Assembly (NCBI GenBank): GCA_951230915.1
Contig: OX579639.1
Location: forward strand, 992,001 to 1,056,000
Direction of reading: 5' to 3'
Length of the DNA: 64,000 bases
DNA from: Antitrichia curtipendula
Lineage: Eukaryota > Streptophyta > Bryopsida > Hypnales > Leucodontaceae
In this document: positions 36,140-49,130 of the stretch, piece after piece
Position numbering within the stretch: position 1 is the first letter of the stretch
How the letters are laid out: each line of letters begins with the position of its first letter
The notes under the pieces: generated by a model
Told to the model about the DNA's origin: nothing
Database searches by the model: none
What the model saw: the letters and a program-made list of their open reading frames with translations, nothing else
Translations under genes and position numbers: made by a program

Positions 36140-38290
36140 ACAATATAGCACCTCAAAGAAGTGGGTTGAAGAAGTCACAACGTGAAGATTCATGGAGAGG
36201 TAAACATAAGTCCTTTAAATCTTATTGATGGCATTGTGAAAACCACAAAATCTCAAATTATTATGCGTTGATTAGCGATGGAGAATCAACTAACTGACAA
36301 AAAGAAAACACTGTGAGCAGGCACCATTTCTTTGTGAGACGTTATTGATTGATATCTTATTCACAAAGCATGAGAGACAATTGAATTTCCTTGTCTAATG
36401 CAAAAGAAATGAACAATCCAAACACATAAGCCACCTTAAAAAAAAAATCACGAATCCCAAGACATTTTTGCTCTAAAAAACTTCTTCCAAATTAAGATCA
36501 AATAATAGGAAGACATTTTAAAATACACATGGTAAGTCTTCCGTGTTGTATATTTTGCACTTATAATATACAAATTGAGTCCTTTTTAAAATGGAATGAT
36601 TGTCATCTTGGAAAGAAACACACGATTCTACCAAGATTTGAAGTATGTGCCAATACGTCTTCACTGTTGACACCAACCAAAGAGAAGAGTGATGCATAAC
36701 AATGATACATGATCTTGTAATTACAATGCACTAAGAATGAATACTACACCAAAAAATCACCTTGTCCATAAGTCTCACAACCAAACTCAAGTCAAATTCA
36801 AATCTTACACTTATAAGAACCTGGAACCGTAAAATGACAAGTCATCTTTCCATTGAGCTCCCCTGATTTGTATTCTAAATACCAAATTCAAACATCCACA
36901 TTCTTGAATAATAAACACTACTACTCAGGCACTTAATTTTTTTTTTGTAGGATTGAACATCCTACAACATCACAAATAAAATTTTACCCGTTCATAAAAG
37001 AGAGTTTAATTGCCTCCATTTGCCATGGTGGAAGATTCTCATACATTCACCATTTGACTTATCTGCACATGTTTCTTGGAAGTTGAAAAATCCAAGCTAG
37101 TCACAAATAACAACTTATCCATTTTAATGTAGGTTTTAATTAGCACAATATTTTTATAACTCAAGATTCTCATACTTTCACTTAAACAAAATCATTGACC
37201 ACACCCCTTGATTATAAGCTCCAAAAAAGAGCACTCTCCAAACCAAACTCCACAAAATCAAATTTTGAAAGCAAACACAAACTGTTCACAACTTCACTAC
37301 TCCAAGACTTTGCAAAGATTTATGATGTTGGAAAAAGGAAACTTATTTAATTGTCTGGGTGGACGAGGGATCTGCGCACAATCTCTTTTTTTAAAGCACG
37401 CTCCTTGATGGTGAGATACTCGTAGTATTGCACTAGTTTTGTTTGGCCTTTTATATATATAAAAATTAAATTAAATTAAAATTTTATTTTATTATTATTT
37501 ATTATTTATTTATTTTGGTTGCATTGCTTATTTACTAGCAATACAAACCAGATTGTCATCTCTTTCTCACCCCGCCAATTCAGAACCTTAACAAAAATCA
37601 AAATTTGCGAAGTGTCCCTCAAACGGATTTGAAACTTGTCCACTTCCTTTGAAGTGCTTTCCAAGGTTTTGCATCTAATCTCTGCTAACTTGCTAAGCAC
37701 TCAGAAACCTGATTTGATAGTTGGATGAGCAACAAAAGCAATGAAACCCAAAGTTAAGGTTTTGGAAGGAAGATGATTTACATTCTTGAATTCTCACAAT
37801 TAGTTCAAAACTAGAGTTTAATTTGAAAAGTTAGATTTATAAATTGATTTACATTGCATTTTCTTTAAAAAATTGCAAGCAACACACAAAATGAAAGAAG
37901 GCGTCATTTAAGAAAATGCAATAATGAAATTTGACAATCACAATTATAACATATTAGCATTCTACATTGCCTTGTACACAAGCTACAAAAAAGAAATTAG
38001 CAGCATTCCCAACATGATTTCCCTTTGGTCCATATTGAAACTAAAAAACCCGACCACACTGATATTTCAATGTATGATACTACTAATGGTCATCAATCAA
38101 AACATAAAAAGTTCTAATTCAGCTCACAACATCTAATCATCTCACAAAAATATACAAAACATCAAATCCTAACACCTTCAAGAAAATTATCAAACCACTA
38201 ATACATTTCCATGGATCAAAAATCCATATCAACTTAAGCGTATATAAAAAAAAGAACTTCTAGAGATAGTGAAAAAATCTTCATACCTAG
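36140..38290. repeat. Segment A' part 1: decayed copy of ZCCHC17-like 5' region
   Basis: 36140-36490 matches 13877-14212. 37795-38075 matches 14221-14370 with an extra 130 bp. 38076-38178 matches 14801-14898 inverted. 38179-38290 matches 14899-15110 with small deletions. The start-codon exon is recognisable at about 36304-36328 (MVPAHSVF against MAPAHGVF). About 1.3 kb of unrelated DNA (36490-37795) is inserted; it carries an A/T-only stretch near 37450-37512 and no gene. Confidence 0.85.
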
Positions 38291-40630
38291 TGTGGCATTT
38301 AATTACCCACCTTTGGTAATTCAATGTACACAACCAGATTCTTTAGTCTAACTCTAATTCTATTATAAGGGGTGTTTAAGCATGGTCAAGAGCGTGGTTC
38401 ATTGTGCCTTCCAAACAATGAATCTTTCTAAGTGTCTTAATTATTCTAAACTTACAAATAAGGGAGGAAAAACTTCAACTTTTAGGCTAATTAGCAAGGT
38501 TTAACAAGGTCACAATGATTCAAAGAGCAAGATTCTATTGTCCTATTTTATCATCCCTTTGATTTCATTCAATTTTGGTCCTAAACTTCATCTCTCTGTA
38601 TCTTTCTCATTTTACTTCCTATTGCTACGTATTTTATGTTTTCGGAAACTTTTGGACTTCTACTCTAGGATTCTAAGCATATAGTTGATATGAATCTACT
38701 TCCCCTATTTGGAACCTTGTCCTAGGCCTTACCCTTAACTTGTATTTGCTACTTTGGGCATGGAATAGAAAAGGAAGGTATTAGTGGCCTACCTCATATG
38801 TGATGTTGTTGATAACATTGGCCAAGGATCCATCAAGCGCTCCTCCATCCGTCATTTGCCCTTTTTGGAAATTGTTCACTTGCTTGACATGTAATAGTTT
38901 AAGTTTCAATACAATTCTTGGTGCTCCAGCTAACCTCCTTCTTTCTCTAGCTCCTTTTTTGTCCTCCTTCTTTCTTTTCCTCCTCCCCCTTCTTTCTCTT
39001 CTATTCTATCTTTCTTAAGACATTGATTGTTTTACCCAACTACCACTGCTCTTCCTTAAGTGACCTCAATGGGCCTTTAAAGCTTCCACTCCTACCTAAT
39101 GTTTTTTCTTAGGCCGTATTTAATGGACCTCTACACTCCTCCACTACCTAAGCCTCTTCCCTAGGAAATTTTAATGGCTCTCACACTCCATGACTACCTA
39201 ATTTCCATAACTAGCTCCCCTCTTTTCCTATCTAAGTGTCATTCTTCCTCCTTGCAAGTTGTATTTCTAAATGAAAGAAGTCTCTTTGAGTGGAAGTGAG
39301 AGGATGTGCATGTGAAGAAGAGGGAAGTTGCTTTGATGCTATGTTGGGTGCTAATCAAAAAAGATGCTTAGACAACAATATTAATTTCTAATTTTGTCTA
39401 AGAGACCGACCCAACCTTGGTTTCTACCTCTAGAAACTTTTCCAATATTATCTGGAATTGTCACTAAAGACTTTTTTAAGACTAAACTTTGAGAGTTTTC
39501 AAATGCATTTTGGAAACTAAACTTTAGAGATGACCACTAAGGGTTCAAAGCTTCGTCATCTAGGTGGGGTCTACGGCTTCATACAAGTGTGTAAAAACAA
39601 GGCTAGTAATCACAAAACTAGAATACACAAAGGCACATAGCTCAATTTGATTAGTACAACATTTACAACTCTATACCAAAAGTTTAGGGGAGTTAGAAAA
39701 GACCTATCTTGGACCTCATTCCATTGTCGTATGCTCCTTACATGCCAATCAACGCCACCGTAGTCTTTAAATTTGTCGAAGGTCGGGGAATTTTGCAGTT
39801 TTAGAAACTTCTGACTATAGGAATGTCCAGAAACTTGTTGTAGAAACTTATTAACATTAAAAAAAATAGTCTAATTTTTAGTAAGATTTTACTGCAATCT
39901 GGATCATTCCCATTAATTTCCCATGATAGGTTTTGGCAGTTGACCATCCAAAAAAGCATCTTCTGACTATCAAAAAAACTTGAGACTTTTTGTGGAACTT
40001 TGTGTGAAATTACATGAAATAGGTGCAAGCCCATAATTTTACTTAACTTGCACCATCACCCAGAGAAGATTAATCTCGCTCTCCTTTTAAAATATGGCTA
40101 ATCAAAAAATCTTTCATACATAAGAGAATTTAAGCAAATGGATTTCACCATTAAGTACCTAGCAAGAATTCAACCATGGATCACCCTTTTTTGGTAGTAG
40201 ATTCTTTCTACCGGCCCATCTTACGGTGGTAACACTTGTAGGCTAATGATTAGGGGTTTTGCTATTTCATTGATGTAATGAAAAAACTGAAACCTATTGT
40301 TGGAATTCAACCTAAGGATCTCATGGGACTCCCTCAATCAATTTAGCCATAATTAGTTACTGATTTTGGTAGGTTTAGGCTATTTTGAGTATTATCCTTC
40401 AAATTTTTTAACTTCCACCAACTTTTGGATTCTAACCTATATACATATAGATATTTGGAACATTTTAGGTATAAAACTCTATTTTAGACCAAATTTACAT
40501 TAGCATGTGACATGCCTATTTTGGTTCTGCACTTTTTTTAGAACTTGCTATATATATTTATAACTTGAATTACAAAATTTAAAACTAAAACTAAAACTAT
40601 GAATCCCAAGTGATGAATTGGGAGCTCTCA
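38291..40630. mobile_element. TG...CA element, 2340 bp, inside segment A'
   Basis: It starts TGTGGCATTTAATTACCCAC and ends GAGCTCTCA. Flanks CCTAG (38286-38290) and CCTGG (40631-40635) fit a 5-bp target duplication. The uninterrupted sequence at 15106-15120 (tacctgctaaccag) is the empty site. No internal coding region found. Related to 54419-60137. Confidence 0.8.
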
Positions 40631-40905
40631 CCTGGTAATCAAATAGAGACCAAAACTTGTGAAAGAATCCGATATTGATTAATGTATGGACTCCTTGATT
40701 TTGAACAATGGTGAGGAAACAACAATAGATGAGAGGAAATGAGACGCATCAAAATAAGTGACAATTTCAAACAAGGAACTAATACCCCCAAGATGGTGAA
40801 GGCACATACTGGAAGGAATTAGGATAGTAGCTATTTAATATCACCTTTTCTAATATTACATCTTTTGTTATCTCTCCAACTTGCTTATATATTGAGTTTG
40901 TATAG
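40631..40905. repeat. Segment A' part 2
   Basis: Matches 15106-15385 (for example gatgagaggaaatgagacgc in both). It ends at ttgagtttgtata. CG dinucleotides are mostly replaced by TG or CA relative to the other copy. Confidence 0.85.
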
Positions 40906-41284
40906 GGGGACATAGATTTTCAAGGTTGGAACTAATAAAGTTATCACACATGTCCTGAAGTAGTGAGCAAGAAAGAAGGAAGTAGTAACTAGAGATGTAG
41001 TTCTTGAATGATCAAATTGGAAGAGTCTAGACATTGGCTATGAGTCGTCAGTACTTTTTGGCTTCTAAAATTCACAGTAATTTCAATTTTGGAAATAATA
41101 TTCTAAAAAGTTTGCAACCCCTATATTTCCTAGATGGAATAACTTTCTACCACCTCATACTACTTACGATAAACTCCAAAGCTGCTTAAATAATCAGTTA
41201 CTAGTGCTTCTACCTTACTTCATTAGATCATGCAATAGAATGAACCTCAAATGAATATAATAACTTCCTAGAAAATATAGAAAA

Positions 41285-42510
41285 TATGTAATTTCATCTT
41301 TGAAAATAAAATAAGATGTTTTTCACTCACTTGTAGTAGAAAAATAGAGCAAATAAAACAAAAGATAAAGATATTGAGTTTAACTATATGGGGTTCATTA
41401 TCAAGAAAGTCAATATCAAACTTCATGAAGAATCAATCCAAAATAATCTAGAATCATTTTTCAATTGCAATCAAAATCCAAATTAATTGACACAAAATAT
41501 AACAGTAGTAACTACCCTCAAATGCTTGTTTAAATGATTTGGAACAGAGTTATCTAGTTAAGGAGGCACCCCCAAAATGGCACTTGACCTTAAAGCGCCA
41601 TCTACAGGTTGTGTACATTTTCAAAATCAGTTATGTACCTATTTGGATGGAGCACTTTCAGAAACAAACTTTGACCCTTAATAACTTTTGCATACGATGT
41701 CCAAATGCCACGTTTTCTTGTGCATTGGAACCTCCTTTCACTTGCCAACAAGAATATATGAAAATTTGACCAGTCTAATAGTAGTAACTAGGCTCAGTAG
41801 CAAAAAGTGGCGGTTTTGGGTGTACCCACCTTACCACTTGCTGGGTCAATTCATTCTTTGGAAAAATACACTCTCAAATTTACACATAATTTTTTTTACA
41901 AAATCCATGTCACCCTGCATTGTTACATAACTCCATATTATCACACGCATTTTGGGTGCCTACATTGAGACAGTAAAGAAGTCTGGAAGTACTGCTTGCC
42001 TGCAGTCTGATAGATAGATAATTTCGTCCAAAAGGATGAATGTCGTCCAGTTTTTGGAAGAAACCCTGAACACTCCGTCGTCCATGCATCTTCTTCCTCC
42101 TCTTCTCGTGACCTGCCGTGCGGGGTTTACTGGCATTTCGCCATCGCCAATTCAGTGTGCATCGCAATCCTTTTTGGTTCGGATTCCTTGTTGCTTTGCT
42201 CTGCCTGTTTGCATATTTGTTTTCTATTAGTATTTCAGCTGTTTTTCTTACGTTTCGGTGCCATCTCTAAGTTATATGTTGTTGCCCCGCAGTGCAATTT
42301 GTCTCTGGATTTAGCTTGAACTCCGTTGCTGTGAGGTTTTGAATAGACACCACTTGGCATTGGTTCGTACGAGGAGAATATTGAATGTTTTACAGGATCG
42401 TAGTCGAAGCATCTTGGTGAGACGCATTCGGTGATTGCTATGGCTGTGAAGGCGCTCTGTTTTAAAAGCTAGTGGATAGAGTTTCTTGTTTTGGGATTGA
42501 GTGGGTTTCA
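41285..42510 (+). promoter_or_regulatory. Segment B: methyltransferase-gene 5' flank, tandem-duplicated
   Basis: Upstream and probable 5' UTR sequence directly before the ATG at 42511. The decayed copy is at 17660-18165 plus 20960-21395. This copy keeps its CG sites but gained the MITE at 41561-41831. No TATA box could be assigned with confidence. Confidence 0.7.
41561..41831. mobile_element. TA-target MITE, copy 2 (271 bp)
   Basis: TA at 41559-41560 and 41832-41833. The matching region without the element, at about 17940-17960, reads ctagataccact, giving a direct empty-site comparison. It does not encode protein; the frames at 41539-41930 are chance. Confidence 0.9.
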
Positions 42511-44952
42511 ATGGCGGTTTCCGTGGGAGCTGCGTCGCGGTCGTTGGCCAGTGGACAGAAATTGCAGCAATCTCCACCGCCGCCGCCATCGTCGCATTTG
42601 CTTCGGGTCGGCTCCGCTCAGCTAAGCAGGTATTATTCATAAGGATTCGATATTGTGACGAATTCAATCAATGCTTTGTAGCTATGACAGTGCAGTTTTG
42701 AATGATCCAACATCGATTATGGTAGCTCTGTTGGATATGCAAAACTCCCAGGAAATTTTTGGATGGCTTTATCAGGTATTTGTGTTAGAGCTTTGAAGTC
42801 TTTCAAAATGAAACCTAAGAATTGAAATTGAAAACGAGGTGCTTAAGCAGAGCATTAACGTAAGGATGTTTTGATGCGCCACCAAATGGCTTGTTGAGAC
42901 ATTGAATTGGTAATATCTGGCTTGACTGACTGCGTATTTCAGGGTCTGGCTATGTCTTTTTGGAGCATACAAAATTGTAGAGGAGGGTCGTGAAGGCTTA
43001 TTAGTTGATGTGCTCTGTTTTCTTAGGGTCCTGGTGTGGTCTCACGCATTTTCTTGCATGAAATATTCACAGATGTGCAAGGATCATTTGTTAGCAATCA
43101 GCCTTCTGGTAGATATTGATGTTTTGTCATTTCTGTGTACTGATGATCCAGATAATAAAGGTTATGAGAAGGCGCTTCAGTGATTTTTCCGCTCTTAGTC
43201 CCTAAAGACTTTGGAAATCATGCATTTTAAAACTTGAACGTGGAAATAATTTGTCTTATAGTTACTCTGTATGATGTGGAACTTGAAGGATTCGTCAGGG
43301 CTTTTTTCGCGGCTATTCCTCTACTGCGTTTTTGGCGTCAGAAACAGCTTCCTCTTTCGTGGTTTGTCCTTTGCGACAGCGACAGAATGGAAGTCTCGTA
43401 GTGCATGCCGATGCTGTAAGTTCTTCCCACTTCAACTTCGTACCGTGTAACTGTAATTACATACCGCTTTTAGAGTAATGATCAATGCCTTCTTAGTTTT
43501 TGCTTCAGCGAGTTTTATTAGCGACTATGGAACTCTTAACTTTCTTGGTTGGAAGAATCTTTTGGAAATTCTCGCTGTGCATGTCATCTACGAGTTAAAA
43601 TTGCAGGTTGTTTTCAGGAGGTTTGTAAATCTTCTTTTGCTTTAGCGTCCAGTTGATATTTCAGAGATCTGAAGAATCAAAACGAATGTGTTGTACTCGG
43701 ACGAGTATTGTGTATTACATTATTGGATATAATCGTTACTTGGTCAAGCTCGTCTGGTTATGTCTTGTCATCATCCGTCATTATCCGTCTAGGCTACTTG
43801 CTGAATTCTGGATTATAAGATGTCTTCTTTTCTTTAACTTCTGTTGTGTTATAATTTGTGATGCAGCTGAACAGCAGCAGTAGAGCTTTGCAGGGCTGTA
43901 CGCCTTTCGATGGACATTTGCAGAGCCGAATTGCAGAGCGAACAAGAAATTTTGAAAGGTTGGGTGTCAGAGCTGGCTCTCGGAGAGGAGTAGGCAGTGC
44001 AGATGGAGGACAAACTCTTGGTATTCCATTGCTGGGCGAGTTTAAGATACCTGACTTTTCTGAAGTTAGGCATAACCTGTCTCAAGTAACTCCACTGAAG
44101 GCGGCGAAATGGACGACAATCGTGGCGGTAGCTTATGCAACCATGTCTACAATCGCTGGTCTGACCGTACTTAATTCCAATTTCTGGATGTACGCAAGTT
44201 GGCTTGGTGTGATATGGCCATGGCCAGCAGCAATTGTTTTGGGAATATGGACATTGCTGGCAGCAATAAGACATGCAAAATCAGGAACCAAGGAGGGAGA
44301 GCAAGTTTTTATCTTGGGGGGCACCCTGGTGTGGTTGATTCTGGTTCCACTTGCCCATGTACACGGTTTCATAGATGGATGGCCTATCCTTCTTTATACT
44401 CTGTATTACTTCTTCTTCTCTATTAGCGCTATTGTTCGGGAACGTATGTACGGAACTCTCAGCACTGTATCTGAAGAGCCGAGGTGGCAAAGTAGCCCTT
44501 CTCGGGTGGCTCAAATTGCATTCATAGTGGCCATTGTAGGGGGTCACTGGGCAGCAGCTTTTGAATCTCCTTTCCTGGTGGAATCATGGAATTGGGCTTG
44601 GCAATCCAAGTTGGCAGCAGCAATTCTTGGCCTTGCAGTAGTGGTTCACTGGAATGCAATTTACTTCTTAGGGAAATACTCTGATCGACTAGTGAACCCG
44701 ATGTCTGTCGTAATGTTTGGACCCTACAGGTGGGTGCGTCATCCCATGTACGCGAGCTACATGCTCTTGTGTGCGGGCTATTGCCTTGCACTTAGGTCGT
44801 ACTTCAGCCTTTTGTTCCTTACAGTATCCTGTATGGCCTACTACGACCAGCGGACAAAGTTGGAAGAGAAGAATCTGGTGGAGGTTTTTGGATCGATATA
44901 CACCTCTTACAGGGAAAAGACTAAGCATAAATATCTGCCTTGGTTGTACTGA
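42511..44952 (+). CDS. Plastid-type isoprenylcysteine/phospholipid methyltransferase family protein
   Basis: Exons 42511-42629 and 43875-44952, intron 1245 bp, 398 residues. The acceptor after ctgaacag keeps phase, whereas the acceptor 8 bp upstream would not. The N-terminus (MAVSVGAASRSLASG, then PPPPP and Ser/Arg-rich sequence, few acids) looks like a plastid transit peptide. About seven hydrophobic helices span residues 118-363. The C-terminal motif GPYRWVRHPMY (about 322-332) and the later LEEKNLVEVFG stretch are the AdoMet-binding signature of ICMT/PEMT-type membrane methyltransferases. The C-terminus KYLPWLY fits bacterial ICMT-like proteins. The likely role is AdoMet-dependent methylation of a lipid or prenyl-type substrate in a plastid membrane; the substrate is unknown. 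It is longer at the N-terminus than bacterial members. No defects seen. Confidence 0.85.
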
Positions 44953-45884
44953 ATACTGATGTGCAGTTTGCAAGCAGGCATTCTGAATCTTCATTGGTGT
45001 TTTCTTTAATGAAATGCCCCTGTGCTTGAGTGTTCAATTCTTTGATTTACAGTTCTAAAACTCCTGTTTTGATGTTTGTCTGCAATTTTGGTATCTACAG
45101 AGAAATTTCTCGCTTAGAGGATTGTCTTGATGTACCAATTTGATTCTTCATCCAATGCAGTAATATATCAGGAAAGTGACTTACCGTCTAGATTGTGTGC
45201 CTGAAGCTCTTGTTTGCAGTTTATTCCGTACCCAAACCTTCGAAAAATCGGGGGGAGAGGAATCGCGAGAAGCTGGATCATCAGTACAAAGAATGACAAA
45301 GCATTTCACAGTAAATCCACTCCCTGACTTGCTCAGGATCCCAAAATTTGCGTCTCTAATTGCTCAAGGGTACTTGTTTTCTGTTTTGAGTGGCAATGAC
45401 GTGAGTAGAAGGGTGAGAATTTAAGGTTTTCACGAATATAAATACATCACGTGAGAATAGGGGTGTCAGAGTGCGAGATTTTGGTTCCAAAATTATAGGC
45501 GATTCTGTTCCAAATCTTGAAACTCTATGCAGGGGCTAGTGTTTCGCAGATGCGATTCTGGGCTCATAATTGCACAAGGTCAAATTTGAAAAGAAGAAGT
45601 GAAATCTCACTGGAGAAATTGTGAGCTGCGACACTCCCCAATTAACGTTTTGGGGATTCTTAAGAGGTCTTGGTTGAGTTGTTGAAATACAGTTTACAAT
45701 CATTTTCTCTCAGACATGGGCGAACCGGCATTCTGAACTTTCACCTTCAAATTACTTCTTTTGAGTTCAGATTTTTATATGTGGAAAATAAAAATCTTAA
45801 AACATCGTATTCTACTTGTTATGGAAACAAGATGAGGCCAACAAGGTAAAAACAAAATTTAACATATGGATTGTAAATATTTTC
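44953..45884 (+). other. 3' flank of the methyltransferase gene
   Basis: Probable 3' UTR and downstream DNA. The small open frame at 45176-45424 has no recognisable domain and probably lies in the untranslated region. Confidence 0.5.
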
Positions 45885-46760
45885 CGCCAAAGCACCTTCA
45901 AGGGACAAATGGGTCTCATTTTTTGTCTTGATTTTTTGAATTTTTTTTTGAAGATAGAAAAATTGAGTAGCTTCTTGGGAATATGATTATTTTTTCAATT
46001 GGTGCCCAAGAGCAAAAGTTATGTTCAAAATAGTGGAGAGGGGGAAAAGGGGGAGAGGGGGTAGCAAAAAATAATTCAAAAATTTGAATTAATTTTTTTT
46101 CTTCACATAGATTATATTTTTGTCTATATGGAAAGCTTTAATTCATTCCATTTGGATTTGATATGAGAAAGTTATGGACATTCTTGTTTTTTGGACACTT
46201 AGAGCATCTTCTTGAAAAAATAACTTGTAGGATATGCAACTTTTACAATTTAGAAAAAAGAAGAAGTTTTACACAGTTTAATTTGCTTGGTAGAACTATC
46301 TCACCATTGGGATTAGTGCATTTTAATTTAATTTTAGAGATATTAATAATTAGATTTTCCTTCTATCTCGTACCTACTTCTATTTAAAAGTTTTTAAAAG
46401 TATGAAAAATTAAGTTTTTTTGAATTTATTTCTTTCCTAGACTCTCAGCTCAATTCTCCACCATAAAGATTTAAAGCTTTAAACTCTGTAGTGCAAAAAA
46501 TTAAAGTTAAGAAGGTTCAAAGTCAAATAATCTAGTTCCGCTATGTGCTGAAAAACTTATTTTTTTCACTTTAAACACAAATATCTTGCAATCTGTGCGG
46601 TCAAAATTTCTGAAATTTTTTCCACACATTCTCATACTAGTTATGTGTAAGATCATATGGTTAGATGTGAAAAAATAAATTCAACTTTTTTTACTATTTG
46701 CTATAGAAATGACAATTTAAAATGTTTTTTGGCAAGAAAAAGGCCTTGGTCGTTTAGGGA
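45885..46760. mobile_element. piggyBac-like element, diverged copy of 34394-35596
   Basis: The interior matches 34440-35310 (for example atcttgcaat and agatcatatggtta). The right end reads CGTTTAGGGA followed by TTAT, a mutated TTAA. The left end is only approximate. Confidence 0.5.
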
Positions 46761-46764
46761 TTAT

Positions 46765-47206
46765 TTCAATTAGTGCTCCTATAGTAATAAAAGTGAATTG
46801 TGCTAATATAGAAATTTTGAGTTTTTATAAGGTGCAGTACTTTAGGAATCACCCTATACTAAATGAAATCAATATGATGTGGTCTATACTATTTCAAACT
46901 ATTTCAAATTGTATGATTGTCATCCAATTATAATCCAACTGTCATTTACATCTATTTTCATTAAACTCATCCATGTGTTCATACTAATTAGACCACAATC
47001 ACCAACATTCATCCATATTAGTGTGATAGTGTTTTGCACTAATCAAATTCTTATTGTAATTGAATAACTTGTTAAATGAATGAAGTACTCACTTTTACAA
47101 GTTTGACGTTTTCAAGAAAATTAATAGAAGCTAAACTTTAAAAGTTTTTATTTGTAAGTCTTCATCAAAAGCAAAAAAACATTGTTTTGAACATCAAAAT
47201 CAAGCT
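46765..47206. other. Intergenic spacer between elements
   Basis: Nothing recognised. Confidence 0.45.
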
Positions 47207-47210
47207 TTAA

Positions 47211-48172
47211 CCCCTCACCGCCGAAGCTCTAACCATGTCATAAAACAACCTTGCTTTTCAAGTGTTATAAGTATAAATGTGAGTAAGATATGAAAATCTC
47301 AACCGTACAATATTGTAGTGTGCATGTTGTAGATGGTGTAAATAAAATTTGGGGTCATTAGACCGTATAGATTGAAAGATTATAATGTTTTAGTGTTGAA
47401 AAAAGATGCTGAAATCTTCCTATAAACACATACGGAGGTGAAATTCGATTTCTAAACCTACTCAAATGAAAAAACTTTATACTACAAAGTGATTCTAAAC
47501 AAAAAGACAAACATTTTGGTGGAAAAAAAACACATTTAATTGACTCATTGCGTTTGCAAAATTGTTTTGAAATGTCAAAAAACAGTGAAAAAAGTAGCAA
47601 AAAAACACATCTACAGTTGAACCTACCTCTTCTAAAATGCTTCTCAGTCAATCATATCTTCTTGGATTGATATGAAATTTTTACCACAAGAACTAGACTA
47701 GTATGTGAAACTTTTCCAACAAAAATTTATTGAAAAAAAAACTTGTCTGAAGAAGTTATAAGCCACCAAAGTTCACTGTAATGCAAAAATGTCTGGATTT
47801 TGAACTTTGAATTGCCCCCAAGCATTCAAACCAACTTGGATTGACATGAAAATTTTACCACAATAACTAGACTTCAAGGGGAACATAATACAACAAATTT
47901 TATTGAAAAAAAACATTGAATGAAGGAGATACAAGCCCCCGAAGCTGCAGCCTTCAAATGCGGTTTGGTGAATTCAAATTGAACCTATGAACTTCGATTG
48001 GCTTTCAATAAAACAGTAAATCTTGGATTGATCTGAAAATTTTACCACATAAACTAGAAGAGAGAGCGCAACTTTACCAACAAGTTTTATTAAATTTGGA
48101 CATCGGATGCAAAAGTTACAGCACTTTGAATTTTTTGTTAGGACACTTTTTGTCCCCTGCGGCGATGAGGGG
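47211..48172. mobile_element. piggyBac-like non-autonomous element, 962 bp
   Basis: TTAA at 47207-47210 and 48173-48176. The ends are CCCCTCACCGCCGAAG and, on the reverse strand, CCCCTCATCGCCGCAG. No transposase. The interior contains two or three diverged repeats of a segment with ttggattgatatgaaaattttacca-like sequence (about 47660, 47840 and 48020). Confidence 0.75.
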
Positions 48173-48321
48173 TTAAGCATAGAAAGTCAAACATGATCTA
48201 AGTGATAAATTTGTATACCAGTGATAGACTAGTGACATGATATCTAAAACATGCATGCTAAAAAAATCTAGAATCTTATTTTGACTTCCATTAGAACCCA
48301 ACAAGAATATAGAGTGTTTAA

Positions 48322-49130
48322 TCCCTAAATGTCTAACCAACCATATATGGTTGATCTGAAACTCCAGGTTCATTTTTGGTGTCCGTAATTAAATTCTTTT
48401 GACTGTTTAAAAAAATTTATGGGTAGTTTTGAAGGTTAACTATTGGAAACTTTCATATTTTCACTGAAAAAGATAAATATTTCATTTTTGAGAGGTTCTC
48501 AAACGTATATATGTATCATTAGTGAAGAGTAAAGCTTGCCATTTTTACTTCATTTTCTGGCTTTGAGCAAAGTTTGCCAATTTCACTTGATTTGAGATTA
48601 AAAAAATTGTACATATCCATTTGCTTTGAAAATGGTCCCAATGGAAAGACTGAAGTATTTTCATGATTTTCACTGTTGAGAATTTAAACATGAAAGTGTT
48701 GATTGGAGTTATTTGCAATTTCTGCGTATAAAAAAAATTGCATTCAACAATTGTAAGGTGGATTTTGTAATGAGTTTGTTAGCTTTTCATTTGAACTTAA
48801 GGTTTTTGGAAGTGCATTTTAGTGTATACAAATTTTAGTTGCTCATGTCACCTCCAATCCTCCAAAAATAATTTATGCAAACTTTTTAAATATTATAGGA
48901 AGGGGCAATATATTAAAAATTAAAAAATTATATTTATTTTATTATAATCTTACAACTCCTATGCAATTTTACTCTCAAAATTGGAATACACACTATTGAA
49001 CAAATTCTTTAAACATCTAAACAGTTACATTTTGAAAGAAAAAAAAAATTTGCTTCATTGGGGATATCAATAAGTCCATGTTCTTTTTTCATAGGAAAAA
49101 CACACTGTGAAAGACTTGGATATATAGGGA
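48322..49130. mobile_element. piggyBac-like element, second copy of the 16457 family
   Basis: TTAA at 48318-48321 and 49131-49134. The left end TCCCTAAATGTCTAACC is a C-to-T-decayed version of CCCCTAACTGCCTAGGT. The interior is collinear with 16457-17270. Confidence 0.7.

Noticed and set aside
42943..43640. Further exons within the 1.2-kb intron of the methyltransferase gene
   Set aside because: No conserved coding pattern was seen, and the two-exon model is already in frame and complete.
43653..43883. Extra exon or alternative start of the methyltransferase gene before 43875
   Set aside because: The frame beginning at 43858 starts inside the intron. The acceptor at 43874 joins the transit-peptide exon in phase, which explains the gene better.
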